Source: Epiperipatus broadwayi (taxonomy: Eukaryota > Onychophora > Udeonychophora > Euonychophora > Peripatidae). From it: a DNA stretch of 64,000 nucleotides. The notes beneath the pieces are model-generated. The model searched no databases, had not been told where the DNA came from, and saw only the letters and a program-made list of their open reading frames with translations. The stretch is taken from contig JAQFVV010012394.1 in the NCBI GenBank assembly GCA_028023455.1, positions 31,402,885-31,466,884 on the forward strand, read 5' to 3'. Within the stretch, counting starts at the first letter, position 1. Each line of letters begins with the position of its first letter. Positions 36,600 through 49,674 of this stretch are shown piece after piece. The position numbers and the translations under genes are program-made.

Positions 36600-38080
36600 C
36601 TTACATTTTGTCTTGATACTATGTAAATGATATTTTTAAGCAAGAACTCCAAGACATTATTTTTAGTTCATAACGTTAACAATACTGTGAAATCTGATTT
36701 TTTTTTTCACTCTTTAATGCATTTATGTGACTAAAAGCATTCTTGTGAACATTTTAAAAATATTTTTTACTTTATATTAATTGTGTAATAATTTGAAATA
36801 AGATAAAAAGTATATATTTTGGTAGTGATAAAACGTTTGTATAATTATATGTAAGCATTATGAAATGTCGTGATACATTGAATGCTATAAAATATCATGA
36901 GAAGAATTTTCACATGATAAAATGTCATGACATGTATTTTTAATGTAATATATAGTTTATTTACTTGAATTCATGGTGTCTCCTGATTTATAAATATATT
37001 TTAACTATCTGTTCTTATTTTTCCATTGTTTATATATTGTTATAACATATAAAATTGAACCAATAATAAATATGTTAAGTGCAAATATTTGTGCTAATAT
37101 AAAGGGCACAACTTACAAAATTTTTAAGATGTACACAGGTAAAAAAAAGATTGGGTGTAACATCCAGTCAATATTATTTAGAGTAGTAAGATCTATTTTT
37201 TCTAACGTTCAAAGAAAAACCTTCTAAATTGGCCCAAAACAAATTTTGTTAAATATTTTTGTATGTATCAGTTATTCATAAACTATTAATAAACTAACAT
37301 AATCTTTGTTGAAATATTTACTAATAATAAACTGTAGTAAAATAAAATATTACAAAATGTAACCTTGAAGTGCTTTATTTTTGTTAAAGCAATTTTTATT
37401 AAAATGATAATCAAAAGACCTATTTTAAAAAACAAAATTATAACCGGTTTTTAAAATAAAAAATATTATTTAGTTAGTATTAAAAATTCTTACATAAAAT
37501 ATAATATTTATTTCAAATCATTTTATTTTTTTTTCTCCCCATTCAATTGAAATATTAGTCTTATATTTATTATAAACATATGAATTATAACGCATATATC
37601 TTAATTAGAATTTTTATGTAATTTTAAACTTTCAAAAGGCTGTTTATGTAATTATTTTTGGAATATCATTTTATTTAACTAAAAATACTTGATGTAAAAT
37701 ATTATAAATTTACTATTTACTAATGATAAAGCATTTCATTTGCGTAGAAAATATGTCAATTAATTAACAGGCGTATTTGTTGTTCACAGACTGGTTTATA
37801 TAAACATCGCAATTTCTAGTATATTATTATTTATCTCTGTTTTCTTTTGCCTTTTTATCATTTTTTTTAAAATAAAAAATCACATGTGGCCACTACAATG
37901 ATGATGATGATGATGATAATGTTATTATCTGCATAGTCATTTGATTTTAGTGTTTTTTTAAACCGTACGTCAGTATTAGCTTTGAGATTAAATACCTCAT
38001 TTTTATTGTGTCTGCATTTTATGCATATAGTTAGCTCTAATCAGCATAGGATGACTCCATATCTCCAAAATATTTTACGG
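36600..38080. other. AT-rich, no gene seen
   Basis: No protein-like frame. A short (GAT)n lies at about 37900-37917. Confidence 0.4.
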
Positions 38081-38084
38081 CTGT

Positions 38085-38700
38085 TTTGAAAAAGTATTAT
38101 ATGGATAAAATGGGAATCTAAAGAAGTAAAAATTGAAATTATTTAAGTCATCTAGATTTTGCAGATGGTATAGTTGTTTTTGCCAATAATACTTCAGAGC
38201 TTCAGGAAATGTAGAAAGAGTTATTAGATGAAAGTGAAAAAGTAGAACTAAAGATTTTCATAAAAGAAAAAAAATGTGTCTGCGATTGAAAACAAAGCTT
38301 TATAATAAATGTGTTTTATCAGACTTGAACACTTAACATGAGAGAAATACAAATACTTCAAACCCATAAATACTATATGGAGATTTGTATGTTGCAAATA
38401 TCAAGAAGGAAACAACAATGAAATGGCGTGAGGGAAAAACAAGAATTACTGACATTATTGAAAGAATTAAGAGACTGGCTAGGCTGAACATATTTCTAGA
38501 AGAGATAATCATACATAGATAACTGAAATCTTAACCTGGATTCTGAAAGATTATAAATGACATAGAAATAGACACATGGAAAAAGGGAGTTTGCTGATGT
38601 GATGTAGAAAAGAGAGGCTGAAAATTAGGGGAACTGGATTAAACCTGGAATAATATTCATCCTGCAGTAAATCAATAATGTTTAAAAATGATGATGATTA
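38085..38700 (+). pseudogene. RTE-clade LINE fragment
   Basis: Plus-strand remnant with the RT motif C region (DFADGIVVFANNTSELQEM, with the catalytic second Asp changed to Gly), then the decayed post-RT segment and a 3' end at ATCCTGCAGTAAATCAATAA with GATGATGATTA as tail. Many stops and frameshifts. It is an old copy of the same family as the 43-46 kb element. Confidence 0.7.
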
Positions 38701-39570
38701 TGAATCAGCACAAATAGATTTGTTACTTATAGGCATGTAACATGGATATTAAGTCTTTGATTGAATGCATGTTTTACATATAGCAGAAATTAAGATTAGA
38801 TGTATTTATATGTCTGTAACAATTGAAGTGATGTATGGATTTGTGGAAGAATGAATATAATTCATATTTTTAGTAATCATTTCATTTTTTATCTTAAAAC
38901 AAGTTTCATAAATTTTTTGTCCTCCATATGTATATGTATGGTAATATAAAGGCAGAGTGAAAAATTGAGTGTATATTAATGATTACAGAGAAAAAACAAG
39001 ATGTGTCTAAAGTACCTGACCATTGTAAGCTCATCTTAAGTTTTCCCTCAAATAATGGACTTAATTTGGCCATCTGATTCAATAAATAATACAACTAATC
39101 AATGAATCAACAATTAATGCAAACAAATAGCCAGTCACATCAAAAGACCAAATTTGTAACTAGATTAGCCAATCTGATTATTCCTAGAGTGGAAGGAGAT
39201 TTTGATATAAAGCAAACTTCCATTTAATGCAGATTTGATAAAAAGAAAATGTCACTGGGTTACATTATAAATGCAATTTATAGTCTGGATAATTTGACAG
39301 TCATGCACATTGTCCTCTGTTTGCTAGGATATCATTGGGTATATTAATAATCATAGCAGAAAATTGTTAGGTGGAAATACTATTAGAAGTGCCTGAGACA
39401 ATCTATCATGATTAGAAATGTCCTTTGATTACCAGCACCTCTGTATTTGTAATTCTAGTAACTACAATGAAGTCTTTCAATTAACTATTATATTCATATT
39501 GCTAATGTTGAAAATATGTTAATATTAATTTTATTGTATACCATTCATTTTCCTTCTTGAAGCATTATTT
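38700..39570. other. No gene recognised
   Basis: AT-rich, without protein-like frames or repeats shared within the window. Confidence 0.4.
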
Positions 39571-39583
39571 TCTGTGAGCAAAT

Positions 39584-39788
39584 CATCATCATCATCATTC
39601 TCAACCATTATCATTCCACTGCAGGATGAATATCTCTCCAAATTCAATCGGTCTTTTCCAATTTCTAAACTCTCTTTTCCATATCACCATCACACACTTT
39701 CTTATTTTATCCATCCATCTCACATATGGTCTTATTCTAGGTCTTTTACAATCTCTTGGAATTCAGTTTATGATTTTATTTGTCCATA
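39584..39788 (-). pseudogene. RTE-clade LINE 3' end, first half
   Basis: Begins with the 3' tail (CATCATCATCATCATTCTC on the plus strand) and CATTATCATTCCACTGCAGG, the usual RTE 3' end in this window. It breaks off at 39788, where the LTR-like element was inserted, and continues at 41977. Confidence 0.75.
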
Positions 39789-41976
39789 TTGTAACGAGCA
39801 CAGACGTTCGTTACATTGTTTTTTTTTTATTAAACATGAAAGTAAATTAAAAAGTTCGCATTTAAAAATTTTCTTTAAGAATTAAAAATTGAAATTAAAT
39901 ATCATCTTAAACTCGTATATGTTAAATCGCACAGATAATGAAAAATTATTAAAATAAAACTGTATTAAAAATAGAAAAGGTATTTTAAAAACAAAAACTT
40001 AAAAAGATTTAGAGATAAAAATATATCTTTGATTTGGAAAACAGGTTAATTAATCAGAAATGGAAATGATAAATTTAATTAATCAAATGTAAACCAGCCT
40101 TGGGCATTTAAATGTAAAAACATCGGTCAGATAGGAAAACAATAGAAACTGTTAGCAAATAAGAAGAAATCCCTATGGAATCGGACCGCAGCGAAAGGAC
40201 CATCGCATTGGTGACGTAATGTAAATTCAATCCTTCACATTAATATAAAAAGGACAAGTTTGGAAATTATAGGTAGAGTGACTATGATTATTACGATGTG
40301 ACAGATAGATGTTAGTGCGGAGGTGTGGGAGAAGGAATTGAAGAGACGCACGATTCAATCCCTTCAGTTTAGCCAAAGAAAGAAAGAGAAATGAACTATC
40401 ATTTTCTACATTGAGGACCAACTAAATTAAAAAACCTCCGAATGAATAAATAAAACATTGGCTAAATGTATACCAATATCTTCAGGATGGCGTGGGAATT
40501 CCCGTTCAAACTTACTAATGACAGATAAAGATGAACTGTTTAAAACCGTAAGAACTTTACAATTAATGAACATTAAATTAAAAACTTTTCGTATTTAAAA
40601 TAATTGCATTAGTTTCCTATCTGACTAAAGTAGTTAAAATGTTATTTGATGTATTTTTTATTTATTTGTTTAAAATCATTTCCATTTATTTAATTTTGTT
40701 CTTTAAGTTTATTTATAATTTCTGTTTTCCGTTAAGTTAAAATATATAAATGTTAAACTTAAGTCGGGCGTGAATGGCTGTATAGATTTGTAAAGTTATA
40801 TTAGGGGAGGGTAATCTTAGGTTATTTGTTTTGTGGTTAAATTGGGTCAATGGATTGGATATATTGGTGTGATTAGTAGATGTAATATTGATTCGCTACG
40901 GGCAGAATCGCTTCATACGCCACACACTTCCGTTTGCCTATGGAAGAAATTATAAGTTGGATACTGCAGTTCCTTTCTATGGAGTTTTTTGTTTTATTGC
41001 TCTTCTTTGCAGATAGATGTAAATTCCTATCTCATAAGAGGCAATTTCTTCTCTTAACCTTTTGTGCTGCCGTATTTTATTACATTGAATACATCGATGT
41101 ATCAGATGAATTGATGCCAGTTTGACTACGAATTTTAGCCTAAGGTTAAATAGGGATAGAATGTTTATTTTCAAAAGCAAATTTATGTGATCTATTCATA
41201 CTCGACCCTAAATAAAAATGCAGTAAATTTAAGTTGTTTATAGACGCTTGCATGGATTGGTTATCGGTTAAGTATGTTTTGGGTTTTCATATTTGATCAA
41301 AATATATAGACATTCGATAAATAATGATACCTTACGGTGAGTATCTAAAATGTATTTATTCGGATGTCTTTTAAGTTATTGGTGACAATGCAAGTATCTT
41401 ATGGTGAATACTATTGGGTTACATATAAATTTCCCTCCGCAATTGTCAGTAATCAATAATTTTGTATTTTGATCGTTTATGTTTATTTTGAAATGTTTTT
41501 GACCGTGAAATCTATGTAACCGATCTATATTCAACATTATAAACAAGCTTTCATAAATTTATCTGTGCGAACTTAATTAAAAATGTAAAATTAGAATATA
41601 ATAGTAAGTAAATGTAAATTAAAGTCAAAAATCAAAGTTAAAAATGTAGGTTAAATTTTGAAATGTAAAACTAATACTAAAATAATTTTAAATCTTATAT
41701 TTATGTGAAATAAATAAATGTTTGTATGTTAATTACTGGCAGTGGCTTATTTTATTCTTTTTTTTATATATACTCTTAGATTATCTTATTAAATCTCTGC
41801 TATTCCACTGAGCTAGTGACATGGGCTAACGACCGGAATCAAAATTTAAAAAAAAAAAAAAATTTTTTTTTTGACTGATGTATCTGCCTACTTTATAAAT
41901 TTTTCTAAGTTCAAATGCCTAGATGGCACCCTGTAGTGCAGATTACGTTAAGTGATATTTCTCCGGATCGTTACAA
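39789..41976 (+). mobile_element. LTR-like element L1, complete 2.19 kb copy nested in RTE
   Basis: Starts TGTAACGAGCACAGACG and ends GGATCGTTACA, so the ends are TG...CA with an 8-base inverted match (TGTAACGA/TCGTTACA), as in Ty3-type LTRs. ATAT lies on both sides as a possible 4 bp target duplication. AATAAATAAATG about 240 bases before the end could be the polyadenylation signal. It splits an RTE fragment whose halves flank it. Short frames inside (such as 40934-41125) are not conserved as proteins between copies. It is either a solo LTR or a non-autonomous transposon. Confidence 0.7.
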
Positions 41977-42430
41977 TATATTAGCATCTTTTCTAGAAAT
42001 ATGTCCAGCCCAACTGCACTCCAATCTCTTAATTCTTGCAATGATGTTAGTAACAGCTGTTTATTGACTCACCAATGTATTTCATTTCTGATCTAGTCTT
42101 ATTACTCCTAACATGCCTCTCTCCAAACTTCTTTGAATAATGTGAAGTCTCTGTAATGCTCTTTTGTTAAATATCAAAATCTCAGGTTTATAAGTAAGGA
42201 CTGGCAGCACACATTTATTAAAACCCTTTTCAAACATGTAGGCATATTTCATTTTAATATTAAGTTACTTCTATAACAAACACTCCAATCAAGTTTAAGT
42301 CTCCAATTAATTTTATACATTATGTTTCCATCCATAGTAATAATCTGACCAAAGTATTTGTAGTTGTTACCCTCTTCTAACTCATCATTATCAATCTTTA
42401 TTTTGTTAGAAAAATCCAGTGAACATTACA
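41977..42430 (-). pseudogene. RTE-clade LINE, second half of split copy
   Basis: Resumes the RTE sequence broken at 39788 (AATATGTCCAGCCCAACTGC matches 24062-24081) and covers the post-RT region to about 42430. Confidence 0.75.
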
Positions 42431-42514
42431 GCATAGCATATACATATATATTCAATTGAAAAAAGATAAAACTATTGAACATGAAGAAAAAAGGAAAAAG
42501 AATTGGCACAAACA

Positions 42515-42720
42515 CATTCCATCCATTTAATTCTATGACTAATTTTACTCATTTTATTATTATGTTTATATCTGTATTAATAATCTGACCAAGGTATTTG
42601 CAGTTGTTAACTTCTAATTCATCATAACCAATCTTTATTTTCTTCTTTCGAGAAAATTCACTGAACATTATTTAAGACTTTTTTATCTTTAGTCCTATTT
42701 TCTTATTTTGAGTTGATAAA
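42515..42720 (-). pseudogene. RTE-clade LINE, short separate fragment
   Basis: Repeats the segment already present at 42300-42425 (AATAATCTGACCAAGGTATT), so it is a second fragment or a local duplication. Confidence 0.6.
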
Positions 42721-43950
42721 AGATCTTTCCAACAATCATTGCAATACATTCTCCTCTTGCTAAGCCTTCATTTATTAAAAACGAAAATCATATTAATATC
42801 CAAATTAAATGTATATTTTTTTCGAGTTAAGACAAAATCTATTACTTATAAATGCAGAGTGGGTGCTATGGAGTTAAATAATGGTAATTATACATTTCTT
42901 TAAGTGATTTTATTTTACTATCTTTTTGTATATAGACAATTTTGTCACACCCATTTAAAAAATACCACTAGTTGTTTAACCCAATAGTTAAGTAATGAAT
43001 TCAAGAGCAGAACAAGTTCTGCTAAGTGACTGGTGGCATGTGAATAGAGGTAAGATTTGAATTTGATGTAATAAATCATCAATATTGTCATCATCAAACA
43101 TTATCAATCTATTGCAAGATGAAGGTCTCTTCAAGTTCAACCTATCTTCTTTGATTTTTATCCTATTTTCCCATCACACCTGAACATTTTTTTTATTTCA
43201 TCCATCCATCTCAAATGTAGACTCTTTCTGGGTTTTTTTTTTTTACAATCTTTTGCAATCCACTTTAAGATTTCAATTGTTTATCTATTATCATCTCTTC
43301 TAGCAATATGTCCACTCCAACTCTACTTTCGTCTTTAAATTTTTTCAATAATGTCAGTAACACCTGTTTGTTCTCTTACCCATGTTTGCATTTTCAATCT
43401 CATCTTGTTAGAATCCCTCCATTCTTCTTTGAATAATTTTAAGTCTCTGTACAGCTCTTATATTAAGTGTCCAAGTCTCCAATACATAAGTAAGAATTGA
43501 TAAAAATAATATATTAAAAACCATGTTTTTTTCAAATACATAGGCATATTTTCTTTTAATATTAAGTTATTTATAACAAAATCACACTCCAATCAAGTTT
43601 AATTCTGTTACTAATGTCATTAATTATGTTTTTATCTGTAGTAATAATTTATCTGAGGCATTTGTAGTTGTTAACTTTTTCTAATTCATCATAATCAATC
43701 ATTATTTTCATCTTTTAAGAAAATCCATTGAACATTACTTTAGTCTTTTTAACATTTACCTTTAGTTCTACTTTCCTACTTTCATCTAATAACTCCTGCA
43801 ACATTTCCTGAAGCTCTAAAGAATTATTTGCAAATATAATAACTCCTGCAACATTTCCTGAAGCTCTAAAGAATTATTTGCAAATATAATTACATTATTT
43901 AAATAACTTAAATAATCTTCATTTACTTTTACTTCTTTAGTTTCTCCATT

Positions 43951-44211
43951 TTAATCCACAAAATACTTCTTGCAAAACTTCTGTAAAAAGTTTTGGAAAT
44001 ATGAAGTTACTCTGTCTTCACTCTTTTTGATGTTAAACATCCTAGTATCATTATGCAATCTAATTGTTGCTGTTGCATTTTTATAATTATTCTTCAGAAT
44101 ATGACAATGTCCTAAATCTATACCTTGATGATCCAATGCTTCAATTACTGAAGAAATGCTTATAGAATCAATTGCTTTCTCATAATCTACAAAGCCAAAG
44201 TATAATGGCAA
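43951..44211 (-). pseudogene. RTE reverse transcriptase, palm segment
   Basis: FGFVDYEKAIDSISISSVIE is RT motif A, whose usual FDS reads IDS here, so the Asp is kept. GIDLGHCHILKNNY and ATATIRLHNDTRMFNIKK follow as in RTE proteins. The motif B that should come next is lost in frameshift. Confidence 0.75.
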
Positions 44212-44218
44212 TTCATAT

Positions 44219-44506
44219 TCATTGGGCCCTTTCTATAACTTCTCTTAACAATTGGATATGATCTACTATATTAAAACCACATTTAAATCCAACTTGTTCT
44301 TCTGGTTGGTTGAAATCCAATGTTCTTTGTAGACAGGTTGTAATTATCTTGATAAAATCTTTATATAAAAAGGATAAAAGTCTGATAGGTCTGTAACCTC
44401 TAATATCTTCTTTATCACCCTTTTTAAATATTGATATTAATACTGCATTCTTCCAATTATCTGATGCATCTTTATCATTTATGCATTTGGTATATAATCC
44501 TGCCAA
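44219..44506 (-). pseudogene. RTE reverse transcriptase, fingers segment
   Basis: Contains WKNAVLISIFKKGDKEDIRG, YRPIRLLSFLYKDFIKII and FNQPEEQVGFKCGFNIVDHI, the classic N-terminal RT blocks of the RTE clade. It joins the palm segment at 44211 with a frame change. Confidence 0.8.
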
Positions 44507-44772
44507 TTTTTTTCTATTTCTTCAATTGCATCTTTTAATGCATCCATTATAATTCCATTATTACTTGGAACTTTTCTTTTTTTCATATATTTAATTGCCA
44601 TATCTCACTTCTTCATTTAAAATCCTGAGCAATTTAGAAGATATAATAGATGTAGAAGGTACTTAACCTTTATTAGTATATAATTCTTAATAAAACTCTT
44701 CTACCCATTTAATGATGTCATATCTATTTTCATTAATAGTTCCATCTTTTTTCTTATTGCAGGTATAAGTTT

Positions 44773-45078
44773 TTAACCAATACCAAAATATTGTTTTACA
44801 CTTTTGAGACTTTTATTCTTTTCTACAGATTTCCTTGCTAGCTCACAATTATTGTTTCTTATATCATTATCAAGTCTTTGTGACATCATTTTACAAAATG
44901 CAAGATATTCCATCCTTCTTAATGCATCATTTTTATATATCTTCATATTCCTTCTTTTCTGCATAAATTCTTTAGTCTCAGTAGAAATGTTATTAATCAA
45001 TTGCTCCTTTTTTCTACTAGCTGTCTTTGTTGCAGTTTTTAAAAGTGTACCAGTTATTTTTCTATTAATGTCATTCAA
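44773..45078 (-). pseudogene. RTE linker between endonuclease and RT
   Basis: Lys/Asn-rich helical region (AFCKMMSQRLDNDIRNNN, ELARKSVEKNKSLK) at the position of the endonuclease-RT linker in RTE polyproteins. It is in a different frame from its neighbours. Confidence 0.6.
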
Positions 45079-45429
45079 ATCTGAATCATGTTCTAAATCT
45101 ACTAATACTTGAAAATGCTTTGCAAGTTCTAATTTAAATTCATTAAAAGGTTTCTGAAGATTAGTGATATCAGCTGTAAATATATAATTTTTGTCTCTCT
45201 AGTTTTGCATTAACATTGCATTCTTGAAATATATATTGTCTGTTAGTTAAAATATAATCCAATTCTGTTGTACCTTTATTTGTATGATTTCATGTCTATT
45301 TTCTTTTAAGATTTTTTTTTTTTTAAAAAATCAGAATATAAAGTTTTTCTTTTTTTGTAAACTCCACAAGTCTATGTACTCTCTTATTTCTATTACCATA
45401 GCCAAATTAACCTAAAGCACTTTCATCTT

Positions 45430-45880
45430 TCATATGTTTATAAATTCTAAAATTAAAGTCTCCCATAACAATTTTAAAAGGTTGCTTAATTTTATAAAAA
45501 AAATATTTTGTACATCCATATAAAAATCTACTACTTCTTCACTATGAGAACTTGGAGCATAAACCTGAATTATCTGCATGTGGTATCTGCTATTAAGTTG
45601 AATAACTAATCTTGCCACTCTGTCTGATACACCATCAATATCCACAATATTGTTTATCTATTTTTAGTTATAATAACTTCTACAGTTCTACTCCACTTAT
45701 ATATGCAATATTTGGGCCTTTGTAGTAGAATACATGCCCACTTTTAAAATCAATTGTCTCTTCACTTTTTCTTTTAATTTTACAAAGTTCAATAATGTCA
45801 CACTCAATATAAGACAGTTCTTCTTCCAATTCTTGCAATCTGCTTCACTTGAATGTTATCTGCAGTTGTAATATCTAAAT
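45430..45880 (-). pseudogene. RTE apurinic-like endonuclease remnant
   Basis: DGVSDRVARLVIQLNSRYHM then QIIQVYAPSSHSEEVVDFYM is the core of the RTE endonuclease. Upstream in broken frames are SGHVFYYKGPNIAYISGVEL and TADNIQVKQIARI. Catalytic residues cannot all be located because of stops. Confidence 0.75.
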
Positions 45881-45889
45881 AAAAAGTTG

Positions 45890-46365
45890 TCAACAAATGG
45901 AAGCCTGGATCTGCAATCAAGAGATTCTTAGCACCCTTTTTCTTTGGCCACCAATTGCTGCTTGGCTTGTGACTTTACAGCCTTCTGGGAATAAGGTTCA
46001 TGATTTATTTTTGTCTGTCATAATTGTAAATATATATCTAATGGAAATTTTTTTCATTCACACACACATTCATTATACTTTATTGGGTAAATGAGAAGAA
46101 CAATTATGGTGTTTCATGATCTTAAACTTAGAGAAAAATCTAATAAACTCACCATGCTGGCTAATGTATGTTAGTGAGCAACCCATCCATGTTTGTATTC
46201 TAAATAAATAATCACCTAGTAATGGCAGCTGCAATGACTAGAATGTATAAAATGGATATTAGGAATTTGCCCTGTTTGGTTCCTTTAAGGCCTCCAAGTA
46301 GAAATCAAAGGGCCTCTTTTCAGTTAATAGCAAACTCCTTTCTGCAACCTATATAATATATATAT
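45890..46365. other. No gene recognised
   Basis: Short open stretches without known motifs. Confidence 0.4.
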
Positions 46366-48495
46366 TATAACGATCAGGTGTAAAGAAGTCTTAACGTATC
46401 TGCACTACAGGGCACCACTAGGCATTTGAGCCTAGAAAATTTATATAGTAGGCAGATACATAAGTTTAAAAAAATTTTTTATATATTTTGATTCCGACCA
46501 TTAGCCCATTGTCACTAGCTCAGTGGAGATGCAGAGATAATAATATATATTTTTAATTTATATCTTAAATATAAAAAAAAAAAAAGGCCACTGACAGTAA
46601 TTACCACACAAAAAATATTTATTTATGCACATATATAATCATTTAAATTTGAGGAATAATATTTATTATTTTAGATTTTAATATTAATACTCAATTTAAA
46701 TTATTATTTTAAAATTTTAAGATTGTCCGTATAAATGAATTTAATATTTTTTTTATTAAGATTGTCGAGTATGAATAGACTACATTGATTGTATTTGAAA
46801 ATAAAATATTCTATCCCTTATTTAACCTTAGGCCAAAAGTTCACAGTCAAACTGGTGTCAATCCATCTGATACATTGATGTATTCAAGGTAGCATGAAAT
46901 ATGACAGCACAAATATATAAACCACACCATCAGGAATGTACATCTGAACAGCATGGTTAGAGAAGACATTGACTCTTGTCCAATACAGGAGTGTTACATC
47001 TGTATGGCAAGAAGAACAATAAAAAAAACTTCATAGGAAGGGACAGCGTTTCTCCATCTTACTATTCCCTGCCATAGGCAAACAGAGGTGTGCAGCATAT
47101 AATAAAGATCCTGCACATAGTGAACCTCATGCTACATCTACTAATTACACCAATATATCCAATCCATTGACCAAATTTAACTACAAAACAAATAACCTAA
47201 GATTGCCCTCCCCTAATTAATTAATATGACTTTACAAATCTATATAGCCATTCATGCCTGACTTAAATTTAACATTTATATAAATTTGCACAGATGGATT
47301 TTATAAAAGTTTGTTTTTTAATGTTGAGCATAGATCGACTACACAGATTACATGCTCAAAAACATTTCATCATAAACATACATGATCAAAATATAAAGTC
47401 ATTGATGTAATTGCAGAGGGAATTCACTAGAAACCCAATGGCATTCATCATAAGATGCTGCATTGACACCAATAACTAAAAAGACATCCGAATAAATAGA
47501 TTTTAGATATTCAATGTAAGATATCATTATTTACCGAATGTCTATATATTTTAATCATATATGAAAACAAAAAATGTAATTAAACATGAACAAATCTATG
47601 CAAGCTTCTATGCCCAACTTAAATTTAATGCATTTAAAATTTAAACAATAAATATTAATACAAATAAAAAATAATAAAATGGAAATGATTTTTTTTTTTA
47701 GCAAACAAATATGTAAAGATTAAACATTTATAATTAATTTGAAACATAAGTCAGATAAAAGTTCCTTTTTAAAATTTAGATTAGCTGATCAAATCTTTAA
47801 AGTTCTTAATTACTTTTAGTAAAAAAATTTCCATTTATATCTTACAGTAGAAAAGTCCAGTTCTTGGTGCCAATTCCGTGATGTCTCCATTGGAAGACTG
47901 GTCTGATGTTCTGCAGGTGGCCTTAGCTGGTTCCATTTAGGTATCACAGTTGTTTCATTTTTTAAAATAGAGAGAGAGAGAGACTGATATGTGCATCCTA
48001 TCACACCTCTCAAAAAATATCAAGCTGCAACTGTCTGGAACTGTCCTTAATTTCACTATTTTCCCTTTTATAATCCTCCTCTGGATTCAATGAACAAAAC
48101 ATCACTAATCCATCATTTTCATTAGGGTCCAAGCTGAGACTTGGTGCTTCCATTGGTCAAGCTAATTCTTTTTATTCTCTTATCTATATTTGTCCTCTGA
48201 CTTTTTAATTATAGAAGAGCCCCAAGGGCTAGTTTGCTTTTCAGTTAATTTATAAAACAATCATTTCCATTTACAAAAATATTTTATCTTTTTCTTATAC
48301 TTTTTTTCTAAAAAAGTATGTTCAAATACCTTTTTTTTTTATTTAAAAAAAGAAATAATTTTTAAAGTTTTGCATCTGTGCGAATATATATATTGAGCAA
48401 CTCTAATTTTTTTTTAGCTTTTAGTTTTTAATAAATTTATTTTTATTTGCGAACTTAAAAGTTTTTAGTTTAAATTAATGTAATGGCATATCATT

Positions 48496-48500
<5 letters not shown>
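46366..48500 (-). mobile_element. LTR-like element L1, complete minus copy
   Basis: Reverse-oriented copy of 39789-41976. Its 3' end is TATAACGATCAGGTG at 46366 on the plus strand, followed by ACAGGGCACCACTAGGCAT. Its start (TGTAATGATATGCCATTACA on the minus strand) is at about 48500. It lies between AT microsatellites. More decayed at CpG sites than the 39.8 kb copy (CGTTACA to CGTTATA). No protein. Confidence 0.7.

Positions 48501-48541
<41 letters not shown>
48501..48541. repeat. (AT)n microsatellite
   Basis: Perfect alternating AT, about 40 bases, at the start of element L1. Confidence 0.9.
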
Positions 48542-48544
<3 letters not shown>

Positions 48545-49535
48545 AATCCCAATATCAATAATATTCAATAATCTCAACCTATTGTGAAGGCAATAACAGA
48601 GGTGGAATCCCATCTTTATTTATGGTCCAATATATTTATATGGCATTAGGGATTACAATTGGACCATAAAAATTAAAATTATTGATACTAAAAAGTTTAA
48701 ATAAACCTACTTATCCAAGTAAATAAAATCTGTTCTGAATGCAAATTAATAAATAGTCAATTATAGCATTACAAGCTGCAATTATAATTTTAAATTGCAC
48801 CCACAGAATTACTTAAATAATAAGCATAATAATTAAGGATGAAATTAATCATAGAATTAAACTTGGTTGGAATGCTTTTGGTAGAAATAACTTGATACTA
48901 AAAGGAAATCTGCCTATGTGTTTGAAAAGAAAAGTTTTTAGTAAATGTGTTTTGCCAGTTTTTACTTATGGATCTGAGACTTGGACACTTAATAGAAAAT
49001 CAATACAGAGACTTCAGACCACTCAAAGAAGTATGGAGAGATGCATGTTGGGAGTAACAAGAAGAGATCGAAAATGCAATGTATGGGTAAGAGAACAAAC
49101 AGGTGTTACTGACCTCAGTGAAAAAATTAAAAGGTTGAAGTGAAGTTGGGCTGGACATATTGCTAGAAGAGGTGATAATAGATGGACAATTGAAATTTTA
49201 AACTGCAAAGACCCAGAATGAGACCACATGTGAGATGGATGGATAAAATAAGAAAGTGTGCAGGGGTGATGTGAAGAAAAAAAGCTAAAAATAGGGAAAA
49301 TGGATTGAACTTGGAGAGACCTTCATCCTACAGTGGATTGATAATGGTTGATGATGATGATGATGAATTAAGGCTACATAGGTTTATAAGTAATCATTAA
49401 ATCAGTCAATACTTAGGCAATCCCAATATCAATAACAATCAACAAACTCAACCTGTTAACCAGCAACCTCCTTTTACTAATAAAAAAGGAAACTACTTTT
49501 ATTTATTGTCCAATATATTTATATAGATACTAAAG
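48542..49535 (+). repeat. Direct repeat pair flanking an RTE fragment
   Basis: CAATCCCAATATCAATAA and GGTCCAATATATTTATAT-type blocks occur at 48542-48665 and again at 49413-49535 in the same order. A diverged third trace is at 51755-51795. The RTE fragment sits between the two main copies. Confidence 0.5.
48833..49366 (+). pseudogene. RTE-clade LINE, 5'-truncated 3' fragment
   Basis: Reads DEINHRIKLGWNAFGRNNLI, KGNLPMCLKRKVFSKCVLP, YGSETWTLNRKSIQRLQ and TQRSMERCMLGVTRRDRK. WAGHIARRGDNRWTIEIL follows after a stop. The 3' tail is (GATGAT)n at 49347-49366. Relatively young: 83 codons are open. RT and endonuclease are missing. Confidence 0.85.
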
Positions 49536-49674
49536 ATCTTTTTACCATTGAAATAAGATTTCAGTTTGTTGTTACTTAAATGTTTGCATAATAAAATTTT
49601 ATTGTATATAATCTGAAATCAATTATTTAAAGTCATATAGTATTATGTTGCATTTAATATAGTACTGTTAGTAC

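Larger units (their letters stand above)
43085..45890 (-). mobile_element. RTE-clade LINE, longest copy (endonuclease to 3' end)
   Basis: The minus strand covers, from 45890 down, the endonuclease (45890-45420), linker (45078-44773), RT (44506-43951) and post-RT region to a 3' end near 43085 (AACATTATCAATCTATTGC). The other RTE pieces in the window correspond to parts of it. Frames are broken at many points. A perfect 50 bp tandem duplication lies at 43791-43890. Confidence 0.85.

Noticed and set aside
41868-41885. CTGATGTATCTGCC in family L1 as a hammerhead core
   Set aside because: The second core segment and stem pairing are missing in all copies.
45897-46094. 65-codon frame next to the RTE 5' end
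   Set aside because: Composition is not distinctive and no motif is present; treated as chance.
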